A DNA stretch of 14,724 bases, from contig DHUL01000051.1 in NCBI GenBank assembly GCA_002409145.1, forward strand, positions 36,090 to 50,813. The letters are read 5' to 3'. The notes under the pieces were generated by a model. That model was given only the letters and a program-made list of their open reading frames with translations. It searched no databases and was not told the origin of the DNA. This document shows positions 6,215 to 14,708 of the stretch, piece by piece (positions within the stretch are counted from its first letter, which is position 1; each line of letters opens with the position of its first letter). The stretch is from Bacteroidales bacterium UBA5235 (GTDB lineage Bacteria > Bacteroidota > Bacteroidia > Bacteroidales > VadinHA17). The position numbers and the translations under genes were made by a program.

Positions 6215-7066
6215 ATGAAAGTAATGAAAACGGATATTGAACTAAGATATGCCGCCCATCCTGACGATGTCAGGCACTGGGATACAGATCGGCTGAGGAG
6301 AGAACACCTGGTCTCACCCCTCTTTCAGAACAATACAGTAAGAATGATATACACCCTGTATGACCGTATGGTTGCAGGTGGAGCCAAACCTGCCGGCGAA
6401 GCCCTTAAGCTTGAGCCGGTTGATGAGGTGAAGGCAGACTTCTTTCTGCACAGGCGCGAACTGGGTATATTCAACGTGGGAGGTCCGGGCAGGGTAATTG
6501 CCGGCGGAGTGGAATACACACTTGAATACAAGGAGGCCCTGTACCTTGGCAGCGGTGACAGGGAGGTGGTTTTCGAGAGCAATAATGCCGCAAATCCCGC
6601 ACTCTTCTATTTCAATTCTGCACCGGCGCACCGTAACTACCCTGACCGCAAAGTGACAAAGAATGAGTGCATCAGCGCTGAGATGGGTTCGGCTGAAGCC
6701 GCCAACCACAGGGTTATAAACAAAATGATAGTAAGGGAGGTGCTCGAAACATGCCAGTTGCAGATGGGAATGACAGAACTGAAACCGGGCAGTGTATGGA
6801 ACACCATGCCACCCCATACCCACGGCCGCCGCATGGAAGTCTACTTTTATTTCGAGGTGCCTGACGGAAGCGTTGTATGCCATTTCATGGGCCAACCCGA
6901 CGAGACCAGGCATATCTGGATGAAAAACAACGAGGCTGTGATTTCACCCCAGTGGTCTATCCACTCCGCTACGGCAACCTCAAACTACACATTCATCTGG
7001 GGTATGGCAGGTGAAAACCTCGATTACGGCGACCAGGATTTCCTGAAGCAGACTGACCTGCGATAG
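6215..7066 (+). CDS. kduI: 5-dehydro-4-deoxy-D-glucuronate isomerase (4-deoxy-L-threo-5-hexosulose-uronate ketol-isomerase), EC 5.3.1.17
   Basis: The 283-residue cytoplasmic cupin enzyme is about the length of E. coli KduI (278). It converts 5-keto-4-deoxyuronate, formed from unsaturated uronates, into 2,5-diketo-3-deoxygluconate. The zinc ligands by comparison with E. coli are His201 and His203 (PPHTHGRRMEVYFYF), Glu208 and His250 (SPQWSIHS). Other conserved blocks are HRRELGIFNVGG (79-90), FNSAPAHRNYP (133-143), VLETCQLQMGMTEL (176-189) and FIWGMAGEN (260-268). The second half is especially well conserved. An alternative start is the ATG at 6224; no strong ribosome binding site decides between them. 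It is the first gene of the uronate cluster, 28 bases before the dehydrogenase acting next in the pathway. Confidence 0.97.
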   Translation: MKVMKTDIELRYAAHPDDVRHWDTDRLRREHLVSPLFQNNTVRMIYTLYDRMVAGGAKPAGEALKLEPVDEVKADFFLHRRELGIFNVGGPGRVIAGGVEYTLEYKEALYLGSGDREVVFESNNAANPALFYFNSAPAHRNYPDRKVTKNECISAEMGSAEAANHRVINKMIVREVLETCQLQMGMTELKPGSVWNTMPPHTHGRRMEVYFYFEVPDGSVVCHFMGQPDETRHIWMKNNEAVISPQWSIHSATATSNYTFIWGMAGENLDYGDQDFLKQTDLR

Positions 7067-7068
7067 GC

Positions 7069-7098
7069 ATGCAAAAACGAAAAAGAACAGTGAGATGA
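7069..7098 (+). other. 9-codon mini-ORF bridging kduI and the dehydrogenase gene
   Basis: An ATG two bases after the kduI stop opens nine codons (MQKRKRTVR). The TGA at 7096-7098 overlaps the next gene's ATG at 7095 as ATGA. It could couple translation across the 28-base gap. It is very short, so chance is the default explanation. Confidence 0.12.
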
Positions 7099-7880
7099 AC
7101 AGCAATCTTTTCAGGCTTGACGGCCGGGTGGCGCTTGTCACCGGCGCCTCATACGGGATCGGAATGGCAATGGCAAAAGCACTGTCACAGGCCGGGGCGA
7201 CACTGGTGTTCAATGACCGGAATCCTGACAGGGTGACTGAAGCCCTCGCTGAATACCGGAAAAGTGCTATAGATGCCCGGGGATATATTTTTGATGTAAC
7301 CGACGAAAAAGCTGTCAGGGAGCATATTGAAAAAATCACCTCTGAGGTTGGCGTGATTGACATACTGGTCAACAATGCAGGGATAATAAAACGGATTCCT
7401 GCCCTTGAGATGGATGCGGCCGACTTCCGGGAGGTGATTGACATAGACCTCACCGGCCCATTCATCATGTCGAAGGCAGTGGCTCCGGGCATGATAAAGA
7501 AAGGCGGCGGAAAGATCATTAATATCTGCTCCATGATGAGTGAGCTGGGCCGTGAAACCGTCTCGGCATATGCCTCCGCCAAGGGCGGACTCAAGATGCT
7601 GACCCGCAATCTGGCCTGCGAGTGGGCTGAGCACAACATCCAGGTGAACGGGATCGGTCCAGGATATATCGCAACACCCCAGACAGCGCCGCTGCGCACC
7701 GAAGGCCATCCCTTCAACTCATTTATCCTCGGCCGGACACCGGCAGCTCGATGGGGAACACCAGAAGACCTTCAGGGACCCGTCGTCTTTCTGGCCTCAC
7801 CTGCCTCCGATTTCGTCAACGGGCATATACTCTACGTCGACGGCGGAATACTCGCATATATTGGAAAACAACCCAAGTAA
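7095..7880 (+). CDS. kduD: SDR dehydrogenase, 2-dehydro-3-deoxy-D-gluconate 5-dehydrogenase (KduD / gluconate 5-dehydrogenase type)
   Basis: This 261-residue classical short-chain dehydrogenase has the nucleotide motif TGASYGIG (16-23), NNAG (93-96) and the catalytic Ser146, Tyr159 and Lys163 (YASAK). Asp41 after the second strand suggests NAD(H) rather than NADP(H), with modest certainty. The segments NICSMMSELGRETVSAY, RTPAARWG and SDFVNGHILYVDGG are closer to proteins labelled gluconate 5-dehydrogenase than to E. coli KduD. Next to kduI and GH105, however, the likely reaction is reduction of 2,5-diketo-3-deoxygluconate to 2-keto-3-deoxygluconate. The function assignment therefore rests partly on context. 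It is followed after 12 bases by the DUF4861 gene, pointing to one transcript. Confidence 0.92.
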   Translation: MNSNLFRLDGRVALVTGASYGIGMAMAKALSQAGATLVFNDRNPDRVTEALAEYRKSAIDARGYIFDVTDEKAVREHIEKITSEVGVIDILVNNAGIIKRIPALEMDAADFREVIDIDLTGPFIMSKAVAPGMIKKGGGKIINICSMMSELGRETVSAYASAKGGLKMLTRNLACEWAEHNIQVNGIGPGYIATPQTAPLRTEGHPFNSFILGRTPAARWGTPEDLQGPVVFLASPASDFVNGHILYVDGGILAYIGKQPK

Positions 7881-7892
7881 AGATCAGATACT

Positions 7893-9020
7893 ATGCACAA
7901 GCTCTCCCTCTTCCTGTTATCCTTCCTGTTCCTGGCCGGGTGCAACGGTAACCGGGTAAAGGTCACCGTTGAAAATGCACTTCCCTTTGACAGGCTGGCC
8001 GAGACTGTGGAGATACCCATCGGTGACATTGCCTCCGGGCTCGGGGAGATTGATCCTGCAGCACTGGTGGTAACTGACAGCAAAGGTATTGAGGTGCCCT
8101 CGCAACTCATCCGCGCCGGCCGGGCCGAACCTCAGTCGCTGATATTCCAGGCGGATGTGAAGGCCGGCTCCTCCGCAAGGTACTACATCGCTTCAGGGAC
8201 TCCGCAGAGTTATGCACCGAAGGCGTATGGCCGGTTCGTGCCTGAGAGGTATGACGACTATGCCTGGGAGAATGACCGTATCGCTTTCCGCATTTACGGA
8301 CCGGCGCTCATCGCCAAGGATGGCCCCAGCAACGGACTCGACGTCTGGATCAAGAGAACCTCGGACATGGTCATCGACAGGTGGTACGCCGACTACCTCG
8401 CTGGCAAAAACACCTACCATGATGATAACGGAGAGGGCTGTGACTGCTACAAGGTGGGGCGCACCCTTGGCGCCGGAGCCATGGCGCCATACGTTGATGA
8501 TTCGCTCTGGCTGGCAATCAATTTCGAAAACTGGAAGACCCTTGACAACGGGCCTGTTCGCACCTCATTCCGGCTGACATACCCGCCCTTCCTTGTTCGT
8601 GACGTCATGGTAACAGAGACACGGACCATCTCCCTTGATGCAGGCAGCCAGCTGACCAAAATAACTGAAGAATACTCGGGCATTGAAACGGAATTTACAG
8701 TGGCAGCCGGAATAGTCAGGAGGGAGGAAGGCTCTCCCCTGCTCTTCCCTCCCGGGAAGAATGCAATCGCATACCGCCTTGACGGGGGTGAGACGGGAAT
8801 AACATACATAGGAACCGTGCTGACCACACCAGCTACAGCAGTACAGGATATCACTGACCACCTGATGATTGTCACCCGCTACAGCCCGGGGACACCCCTG
8901 ACCTACTACACAGGTGCGGGGTGGAGCAAGTGGGGATTTGAAACAGATGCTGCCTGGACCCGCTATGTAGACGAGTTCTCTCAGAAACTGGCTTCTCCCC
9001 TGAAGGTCACAACAGAATAG
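7893..9020 (+). CDS. DUF4861-family lipoprotein of a uronate utilisation cluster
   Basis: The 375-residue protein has a lipoprotein signal peptide with lipobox LAGC; Cys17 would be acylated. The residues after it (Asn-Gly-Asn) lack the acidic run used as a surface-export signal in several Bacteroidota, so a periplasm-facing lipoprotein is more likely. The mature part is beta-rich. Family-like blocks are RFVPERYDDYAWENDRIAFR (114-133), HDDNGEGCDCYKVGRTLGAG (176-195) and YYTGAGWSKWGF (338-349). The invariant-looking Trp, His, Asp and Gly residues suggest an enzyme or carbohydrate-binding site, but I know of no certain activity for the family. DUF4861 genes commonly accompany GH105 and kduI/kduD, which supports a role on unsaturated uronic-acid oligosaccharides. 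The Cys-Asp-Cys at 183-185 inside the most conserved block is notable. The family call is from recognition of these motifs. Confidence 0.82.
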   Translation: MHKLSLFLLSFLFLAGCNGNRVKVTVENALPFDRLAETVEIPIGDIASGLGEIDPAALVVTDSKGIEVPSQLIRAGRAEPQSLIFQADVKAGSSARYYIASGTPQSYAPKAYGRFVPERYDDYAWENDRIAFRIYGPALIAKDGPSNGLDVWIKRTSDMVIDRWYADYLAGKNTYHDDNGEGCDCYKVGRTLGAGAMAPYVDDSLWLAINFENWKTLDNGPVRTSFRLTYPPFLVRDVMVTETRTISLDAGSQLTKITEEYSGIETEFTVAAGIVRREEGSPLLFPPGKNAIAYRLDGGETGITYIGTVLTTPATAVQDITDHLMIVTRYSPGTPLTYYTGAGWSKWGFETDAAWTRYVDEFSQKLASPLKVTTE

Positions 9021-9026
9021 CCGGAT

Positions 9027-12000
9027 ATGCGTTCCGCTGGCTTTAAAACAGCCCTGATGCTGCTGTTCATGGTGACTGCAGCGTTTCGGACAGGCTTCAG
9101 CCAGTTTAAAAGTGCTTTCACTCATTATTCCGTTGAAGACGGACTCTCCGAGGGAGTTGTCCTCACCATGCACCAGGACCGCGAAGGGCTTATGTGGTTC
9201 GGCACTTTCGACGGACTGAACCGTTTCGACGGGTACAGTTTCAAGGTTTACAAATCAGGATACAACTCCGCATACGGACTTACAAACAACCGGGTTGACC
9301 GGATAACCGAAGATGACCTCGGCTACCTCTGGATAATGAATAATGACGGTGAGGTCTACAGGATGAACACCCGCACCGAGGAATTCATCAACTTCAATGA
9401 AATAAGCTCCTCTGGCCCGGGGCGCTACTCCCCCGTAAACCAGATCTACTGTTTCAGCGACGGAGAGACATGGCTTCAGGCAGAAGCCGGAACATGCACC
9501 AGGGTCATCTCTGCATCCTCATCGCCCGGTCACACAATCGACAAGTTTGAGTGTCAGGGAAGTGATGGCACCCCGGTAAAGGTTAACCTGATCAGCAGGG
9601 ACAACCGCGGTACAGTCTGGATACTTACCTCCGACGGTCTGTTCCGTGTAATGGAGGAAGACAAAACCACCGTCAGGGCACTCACGTCCAGTATTCGCCC
9701 GGAGGGCAGAAATGGCTTCTATTGCATTCATGAGGCGGGAGAAAAACTATGGTTCGGAACCGGCAACGGAACCATTATTATTACCGATGCTGAATCCGGG
9801 GTATATGAGGAAATAAGCTTCGGGGTCAGCTCTGATATCATCAGCATCAGGCAGCTGAACCAGCGCGAACTGCTCATCCTCACCTCTGGCGACGGCTTCT
9901 TCGTCTATTCGCCGGTAACGGCAGAGAAAAAGCAGTACGACACGTCGCGGTACCCGGTGATGCCGACAAACAGGATGGTTTCAGCCTATGTTGACAGGTA
10001 TGGTGAAGCGTGGATCGAATCAGCTGCTGCCGGGGTGGTGCACTATGATCCGTTCACGGGAACGGTACGGCACTTCAGGATGAATGTTGACAAGACAAAT
10101 CCTAACGTGCTCCTCCCCAGCTTCGTCATCTTTGAAGATGTCAATGATATGCTCTGGATCTATCCCAGGGGAGGAGGATTCTCGCGGTATAACAGGGTTG
10201 AGCGCAGGCTCGAATACTTCTTCAATGAGCCGGGAAGTGCTGACAGACGGTTCCCCAACCTGATCCATTCTGCCCTTTCTGACAACCAGGGGAACCTCTG
10301 GATGTGCACTATCACTAGAGGGATAGAGAAGGTCTCGTTCTTCCCCAGCCTGTTCAGGGTCCTGAGCCCGAAACCGGTGGCAGCCTCCCACTCGGAAAAC
10401 GAAGTAAGAGCCATCTTCGAGGATAACAACCGCTACCTCTGGACGGCAACACGCGATGGCAGGGTTTACCTGTTCGATCCCGGCAGAAAAATGGTGGGGT
10501 ACCTCAGGGACAACGGCACCTTTACATCCGGCGAGGCCTTCAATGCGCTGGTGTACGTTATCACCCAGGACAGCAAGGGGAATATCTGGATGGGATCAAA
10601 GGGCGGTGGTCTCTTCAGACTCGAACCTGTGGCAGGAGGACCCGCCTGCTGCTATAAGATCACAGGGTACCGCCATGATGATGCAGATCCTTACAGCCTG
10701 AGTCATGACAACGTCTACTCCGTGCATGAAGACCGGAGCGGACGGATATGGGTTGGTACGTTCAACGGAGGCCTCAACTACATCTCAGAGGAAGGCGGAA
10801 AGATAAGATTCATCAACTCAGGCAACAGGCTTAAAAACTACCCATATTCAAACCACAAACGGGTAAGGTATGTCACCTCTGACAACCACGGAAGGATATG
10901 GGTGGGCACCACAAGCGGCCTGGTGATTTTCAGCAGGGACTTCGGGGAACCTGAGGATGTGAAGTTCGTTACCTGCTTCTTCGATCCTGATGTTGAGACC
11001 AGCCTGGCCAACAACGATGTCCATTATATATACTGCTCACCCGATGACGAAATCTTTGTCGCCACTTTCGGCGGAGGCCTTAACAGGGTGACCGGTAACG
11101 GCGAAAAGCCCGGATTCAAATCATACACCGTAAGGACCGGGGCACCTGATGATGTGATACTGAGCATTGTAGATGACCTTAACGGGAATCTGTGGCTAAG
11201 CAGTGAGAGGGGTATCCTGAAGTTCAACAAGGCTGCCGAGTCATTCGAGATTTACAGTGATCAGAGCGGCGTTGAGAAGAGGTATTTCTCCGAAGCGACA
11301 GGCCTCAGGACAAGTGACAGTGAGATCATGTTCGGCTTTGACAGCGGCATCTATTGCTTTAATCCGGCACAGGTCAGGAAGGTGAATTATATTCCCCCGC
11401 TTCAGTTAACAAGAGTTACGGTGGCCGGCACAGATGTACATACCACCGGAGGCAACTACCCCCGGGCAGGTGAAAATGGTGAGCAGGCAACACTTGAGCT
11501 GCGGCATGACCAGAAGAGTCTCACAATTGAATATGCGGCACTCGATTACCGGAATCCCAGGAACATACAGTACGCCCACATGCTGGAGGGGGTTGATCCG
11601 GACTGGATAATCGAAAGAGGTCAGCGTACCGCTTCATATACCAATCTTGATCCGGGAGAGTACCTCTTCAGTGTGAGATCAACAAACTCCGATGGCATTT
11701 GGGTTGACAACACACGGACCGTCAGTGTTATGGTCAGGCCATCATTCTGGCAGACACTTCTGGCCAGGATACTGATCGTACTGATAGGTGCTGCACTGAT
11801 AGCGCTCGCAATTTATGTCATCTTCACAATGTACAAGCTTCGTCACAAGGTGGAGGTTGAGCAGATCATCACCAACCTGAAGCTCAAGTTCTTCACGGAC
11901 ATTTCTCACGAGCTGCGCACACCGCTTACACTCATCTCATCGCCTGTAACCAACATACTGCAGAACAACAGGCTGGAACCCGAGGTAAGAGATCAGCTGA

Positions 12001-13481
12001 CCCTGGTGCAGAACAATACACAGCGGATGCTGAGGCTTGTAAACCAGATACTTGACTTCAGGAAGGTACAGAACCGGAAGATGAAGCTCAGGATAGAGGA
12101 GTTCCAGCTCGGGCCGTTTATCAAGGGTATTTGCGCTGACTTCCGCAAGGCAGCAGACGACAAGGGGATCAGGTTTGCCGTGGAAGACCTGTCTGAAGGT
12201 GAAAAGGTATGGGCTGACCGTGACAAGGTGGAAAAAATTGCTTTTAACCTGATCACCAATGCATTGAAGTTCACCCCCCGCGGAAAAAATGTGACTGTCA
12301 CCGTCAGAAGGAACAGTGACTCACTCGAGCTGATTGTGGCTGACCAGGGGACCGGGTTGTCAAAGGAGAAGATAAAAAACCTCTTCATGCGTTTCAGCAG
12401 TGATGACAGGGAGGTGATGCCACTCCAGCCCGGCACAGGTATAGGTCTTTCCCTCAGCAGGGAGCTGGCAGAGCTTCATCGTGCCGAACTGACTGCCGAA
12501 AGTGAGGAGGGCAAGGGAGCAACTTTCCGGGTAATTTTCAAACTTGGATTTTCCCACTTTGACAACGAAACGGAATTTGTCCTGGGTGACGGGCAGAATC
12601 CTCTCAGGGCGCACCAGGCGCCATCAGTCATACTGGAAGAAGATGAAGAGACTGAGGATGTGGAAGGTGATGATGAACCTGTCCTGTTGTTCATCGAAGA
12701 CAATGAAGAGCTGCGAAGCTTCATCAAGATAATATTGTCTGACGGATTTCATGTCATTGAGGCCGGCAATGGCATCGAAGGATTCGAGATTGCACGGAAC
12801 CAGCTTCCTGATATAATCATCACTGACCTGATGATGCCTGAGATGGACGGACTTGAACTGGCACGCCGGATAAAGGAAGAGGTCACCACATCACATATTC
12901 CCGTTGTGGTGCTTACGGCCAAATCAGATCTTGACACGCAGGTCGAAGCACTGAAACGGGGAGCCGACGACTTTATCACCAAACCCTTCAGCTCCACTTA
13001 CCTCAGGGCGAGGATTGAAAACATACTCCTGCAACGCAAAAAACTGCAGGAGCTCTTCCTCTCTTCTCTTGATGACTATCACCGGCCGGATGCAGGAAAA
13101 CCCGTTGAAATCACTCCTTCGGAACCGGAAATAGAATCATTTGATGACAGGCTCATGAAGAATCTGATGCAGGTGATGGAGGAGAATATTGACAACTCAG
13201 GGCTCACCGTTGATGAGCTTGTATCGAAGATGGGAATAGGCAGGTCAGTCTTCTTCAAGAAGCTGAAGAGCCTTACAGGCCTTGCACCTGTTGAATTCAT
13301 AAGGGAGGTGAGGGTCAAAAGGGCCGCTCAGCTCATAGAGTCAGGCGAATACACTATCTCCCAGGTCACCTACATGGTTGGCTGCAATGACCCTCGTTAC
13401 TTCTCGCGCATCTTCAAACAACGCTTCGCAATGACTCCCACAGAATACAGGGACAAACACGTAAAACAGAAACAGGGCTGA
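9027..13481 (+). CDS. Hybrid two-component system sensor/regulator (HTCS: propellers-YYY-HK-REC-AraC)
   Basis: This 1484-residue protein combines all parts of a two-component system. A signal peptide (about 1-26, ending GFSQ) leads into some 14 propeller repeats of the type DxxGxxWxGTxxGLxR (about 30-790), expected to form two seven-bladed periplasmic propellers. A Y_Y_Y domain (about 825-893) and one membrane helix (about 908-933) follow. The cytoplasmic kinase has His961 in DISHELRTPL, the N-box Asn1074/Asn1078, DQGTG from Asp1106 and GTGIGL from Gly1136. An acidic linker leads to a receiver domain with Asp1267 (ITDLMMPEMDG) and Lys1319. An AraC-type DNA-binding domain ends the chain (about 1390-1484). 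All catalytic residues are present. It should sense an oligosaccharide, probably from an unsaturated uronate polymer, and activate the surrounding cluster. It lies inside the cluster, six bases after the DUF4861 gene and 24 before GH105. The ligand is inference. Confidence 0.97.
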   Translation: MRSAGFKTALMLLFMVTAAFRTGFSQFKSAFTHYSVEDGLSEGVVLTMHQDREGLMWFGTFDGLNRFDGYSFKVYKSGYNSAYGLTNNRVDRITEDDLGYLWIMNNDGEVYRMNTRTEEFINFNEISSSGPGRYSPVNQIYCFSDGETWLQAEAGTCTRVISASSSPGHTIDKFECQGSDGTPVKVNLISRDNRGTVWILTSDGLFRVMEEDKTTVRALTSSIRPEGRNGFYCIHEAGEKLWFGTGNGTIIITDAESGVYEEISFGVSSDIISIRQLNQRELLILTSGDGFFVYSPVTAEKKQYDTSRYPVMPTNRMVSAYVDRYGEAWIESAAAGVVHYDPFTGTVRHFRMNVDKTNPNVLLPSFVIFEDVNDMLWIYPRGGGFSRYNRVERRLEYFFNEPGSADRRFPNLIHSALSDNQGNLWMCTITRGIEKVSFFPSLFRVLSPKPVAASHSENEVRAIFEDNNRYLWTATRDGRVYLFDPGRKMVGYLRDNGTFTSGEAFNALVYVITQDSKGNIWMGSKGGGLFRLEPVAGGPACCYKITGYRHDDADPYSLSHDNVYSVHEDRSGRIWVGTFNGGLNYISEEGGKIRFINSGNRLKNYPYSNHKRVRYVTSDNHGRIWVGTTSGLVIFSRDFGEPEDVKFVTCFFDPDVETSLANNDVHYIYCSPDDEIFVATFGGGLNRVTGNGEKPGFKSYTVRTGAPDDVILSIVDDLNGNLWLSSERGILKFNKAAESFEIYSDQSGVEKRYFSEATGLRTSDSEIMFGFDSGIYCFNPAQVRKVNYIPPLQLTRVTVAGTDVHTTGGNYPRAGENGEQATLELRHDQKSLTIEYAALDYRNPRNIQYAHMLEGVDPDWIIERGQRTASYTNLDPGEYLFSVRSTNSDGIWVDNTRTVSVMVRPSFWQTLLARILIVLIGAALIALAIYVIFTMYKLRHKVEVEQIITNLKLKFFTDISHELRTPLTLISSPVTNILQNNRLEPEVRDQLTLVQNNTQRMLRLVNQILDFRKVQNRKMKLRIEEFQLGPFIKGICADFRKAADDKGIRFAVEDLSEGEKVWADRDKVEKIAFNLITNALKFTPRGKNVTVTVRRNSDSLELIVADQGTGLSKEKIKNLFMRFSSDDREVMPLQPGTGIGLSLSRELAELHRAELTAESEEGKGATFRVIFKLGFSHFDNETEFVLGDGQNPLRAHQAPSVILEEDEETEDVEGDDEPVLLFIEDNEELRSFIKIILSDGFHVIEAGNGIEGFEIARNQLPDIIITDLMMPEMDGLELARRIKEEVTTSHIPVVVLTAKSDLDTQVEALKRGADDFITKPFSSTYLRARIENILLQRKKLQELFLSSLDDYHRPDAGKPVEITPSEPEIESFDDRLMKNLMQVMEENIDNSGLTVDELVSKMGIGRSVFFKKLKSLTGLAPVEFIREVRVKRAAQLIESGEYTISQVTYMVGCNDPRYFSRIFKQRFAMTPTEYRDKHVKQKQG

Positions 13482-13505
13482 GCCCGGCAATATCCTGTCA
13501 TCATC

Positions 13506-14705
13506 ATGAAGAATGTAATATCACCCGTTTCCTGCCTGCTTGCCATGACCCTGCTCCTCTCCTGCGGAAACAGCAGGAACAGCGCACTTGACTCCCCGCT
13601 CTGGTCAGTCCGGATGGCCGAGTCTGAGATGATCCGCAATCCGTCGCTCTGGATGGCCGACTTCGTGACTGAGAAAAAGTGGAACTACACCCAGGGTCTG
13701 ATGGGACTTGCCTTCCTGAAACTCTATGATGTCACGGATGACAAACGGTATTATGAATATGCAAAGGGATACGCCGATTCCCTCATCGATGCAGATGGAA
13801 TAATCTATAAGTACAAGATTGACAATTTCAATATTGACCAGGTCAATCCCGGCAAGATGATGTTCATCCTGTACGACAAGACCGGCGATCCGAGATATGA
13901 GAAGGTGATTCAAACCCTTTACCGCCAGTTGCAGAACCAGCCGCGGACAGATGAAGGCGGGTTCTGGCACAAGAAGATATACCCTGACCAGATGTGGCTT
14001 GACGGTCTTTACATGGGTGCACCGTTTTATGCTGAATACGCTTTAAGGTATAACCATCCTGATGATTTCCGTGATGTGGTGAATCAGTTCCTGATTATTG
14101 CTTCCCGCACATATGATCCTGTCACAGGCCTTTACAGGCATGCCTTTGACGCATCGAAGAAGATGGCCTGGGCCGACAGCATTACCGGCCAGGCTCCTCA
14201 CGCCTGGGGAAGAGCCATGGGGTGGTTCTCAATGGCAATAGTCGATGTACTCGATTTCCTGCCTGTGGATCAGCCCGGAAGGAATGAACTGACCGGGATA
14301 CTGCAGGGCATGGTGCAGAAGCTGTCAGAAATCCAGGACCCTGCCACTGGCGGATGGTACCAGGTGCCTGACCGGTCCGGCGCTGAAGGAAACTACATTG
14401 AAACATCGTGTACTGCCATGTTCGCCTATTCAATTTTCAAGGGGGTGCGGATGGGCTATCTTGACGGTAAATACCTTGATATCGCGGAAAAGGCGTACCA
14501 GGGTCTCCTGGACAACTTCATCGTTACAAATCCGGATGGTACGGTGACCATGAAGAATATCTGCGGAGTAGCCGGCCTGGGAGGCAATCCTTACCGCGAC
14601 GGCTCGTATGAATACTATATCGGCGAGGTGATCCGTGACAATGACCCCAAGGGCGTCGGACCCTTTATCCTGGCCAGCCTGGAACACGAGAGGATCAGGA
14701 AGTAG
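13506..14705 (+). CDS. GH105 unsaturated rhamnogalacturonyl/uronyl hydrolase (GH88/105 family), lipoprotein
   Basis: The 399-residue protein has a lipoprotein signal peptide with lipobox LLSC (Cys20) and an (alpha/alpha)6-barrel GH88/105 domain. By comparison with the Bacillus enzyme YteR, the general acid/base is Asp166 in WLDGLYMGAPF, with Asp111 in NIDQVNPGK also in the active site and HAWGRAMGW (232-240) lining it. Further family blocks are GGWYQVPD (282-289) and NYIETSCTAMFAY (296-308). The enzyme removes the terminal 4,5-unsaturated uronate from lyase products by a hydration mechanism. This yields the 5-keto-4-deoxyuronate used by kduI. Location is probably periplasmic, since no acidic export signal follows the lipid cysteine. 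The preferred substrate (rhamnogalacturonan, ulvan or other) cannot be read from sequence alone. It has no clear Shine-Dalgarno sequence, in common with the other genes of this cluster. Confidence 0.95.
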   Translation: MKNVISPVSCLLAMTLLLSCGNSRNSALDSPLWSVRMAESEMIRNPSLWMADFVTEKKWNYTQGLMGLAFLKLYDVTDDKRYYEYAKGYADSLIDADGIIYKYKIDNFNIDQVNPGKMMFILYDKTGDPRYEKVIQTLYRQLQNQPRTDEGGFWHKKIYPDQMWLDGLYMGAPFYAEYALRYNHPDDFRDVVNQFLIIASRTYDPVTGLYRHAFDASKKMAWADSITGQAPHAWGRAMGWFSMAIVDVLDFLPVDQPGRNELTGILQGMVQKLSEIQDPATGGWYQVPDRSGAEGNYIETSCTAMFAYSIFKGVRMGYLDGKYLDIAEKAYQGLLDNFIVTNPDGTVTMKNICGVAGLGGNPYRDGSYEYYIGEVIRDNDPKGVGPFILASLEHERIRK

Positions 14706-14708
14706 AAG

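Noticed and set aside
6314..6913. A 199-codon open frame on the - strand
   Set aside because: It is fully antisense to kduI, whose conserved residues explain the sequence; there is no domain or ribosome binding site support.
6980..7717. A 245-codon open frame on the - strand
   Set aside because: It lies antisense to the well-conserved SDR dehydrogenase gene, has no recognisable domain and a Ser/Ile/Arg-rich composition typical of an antisense shadow.
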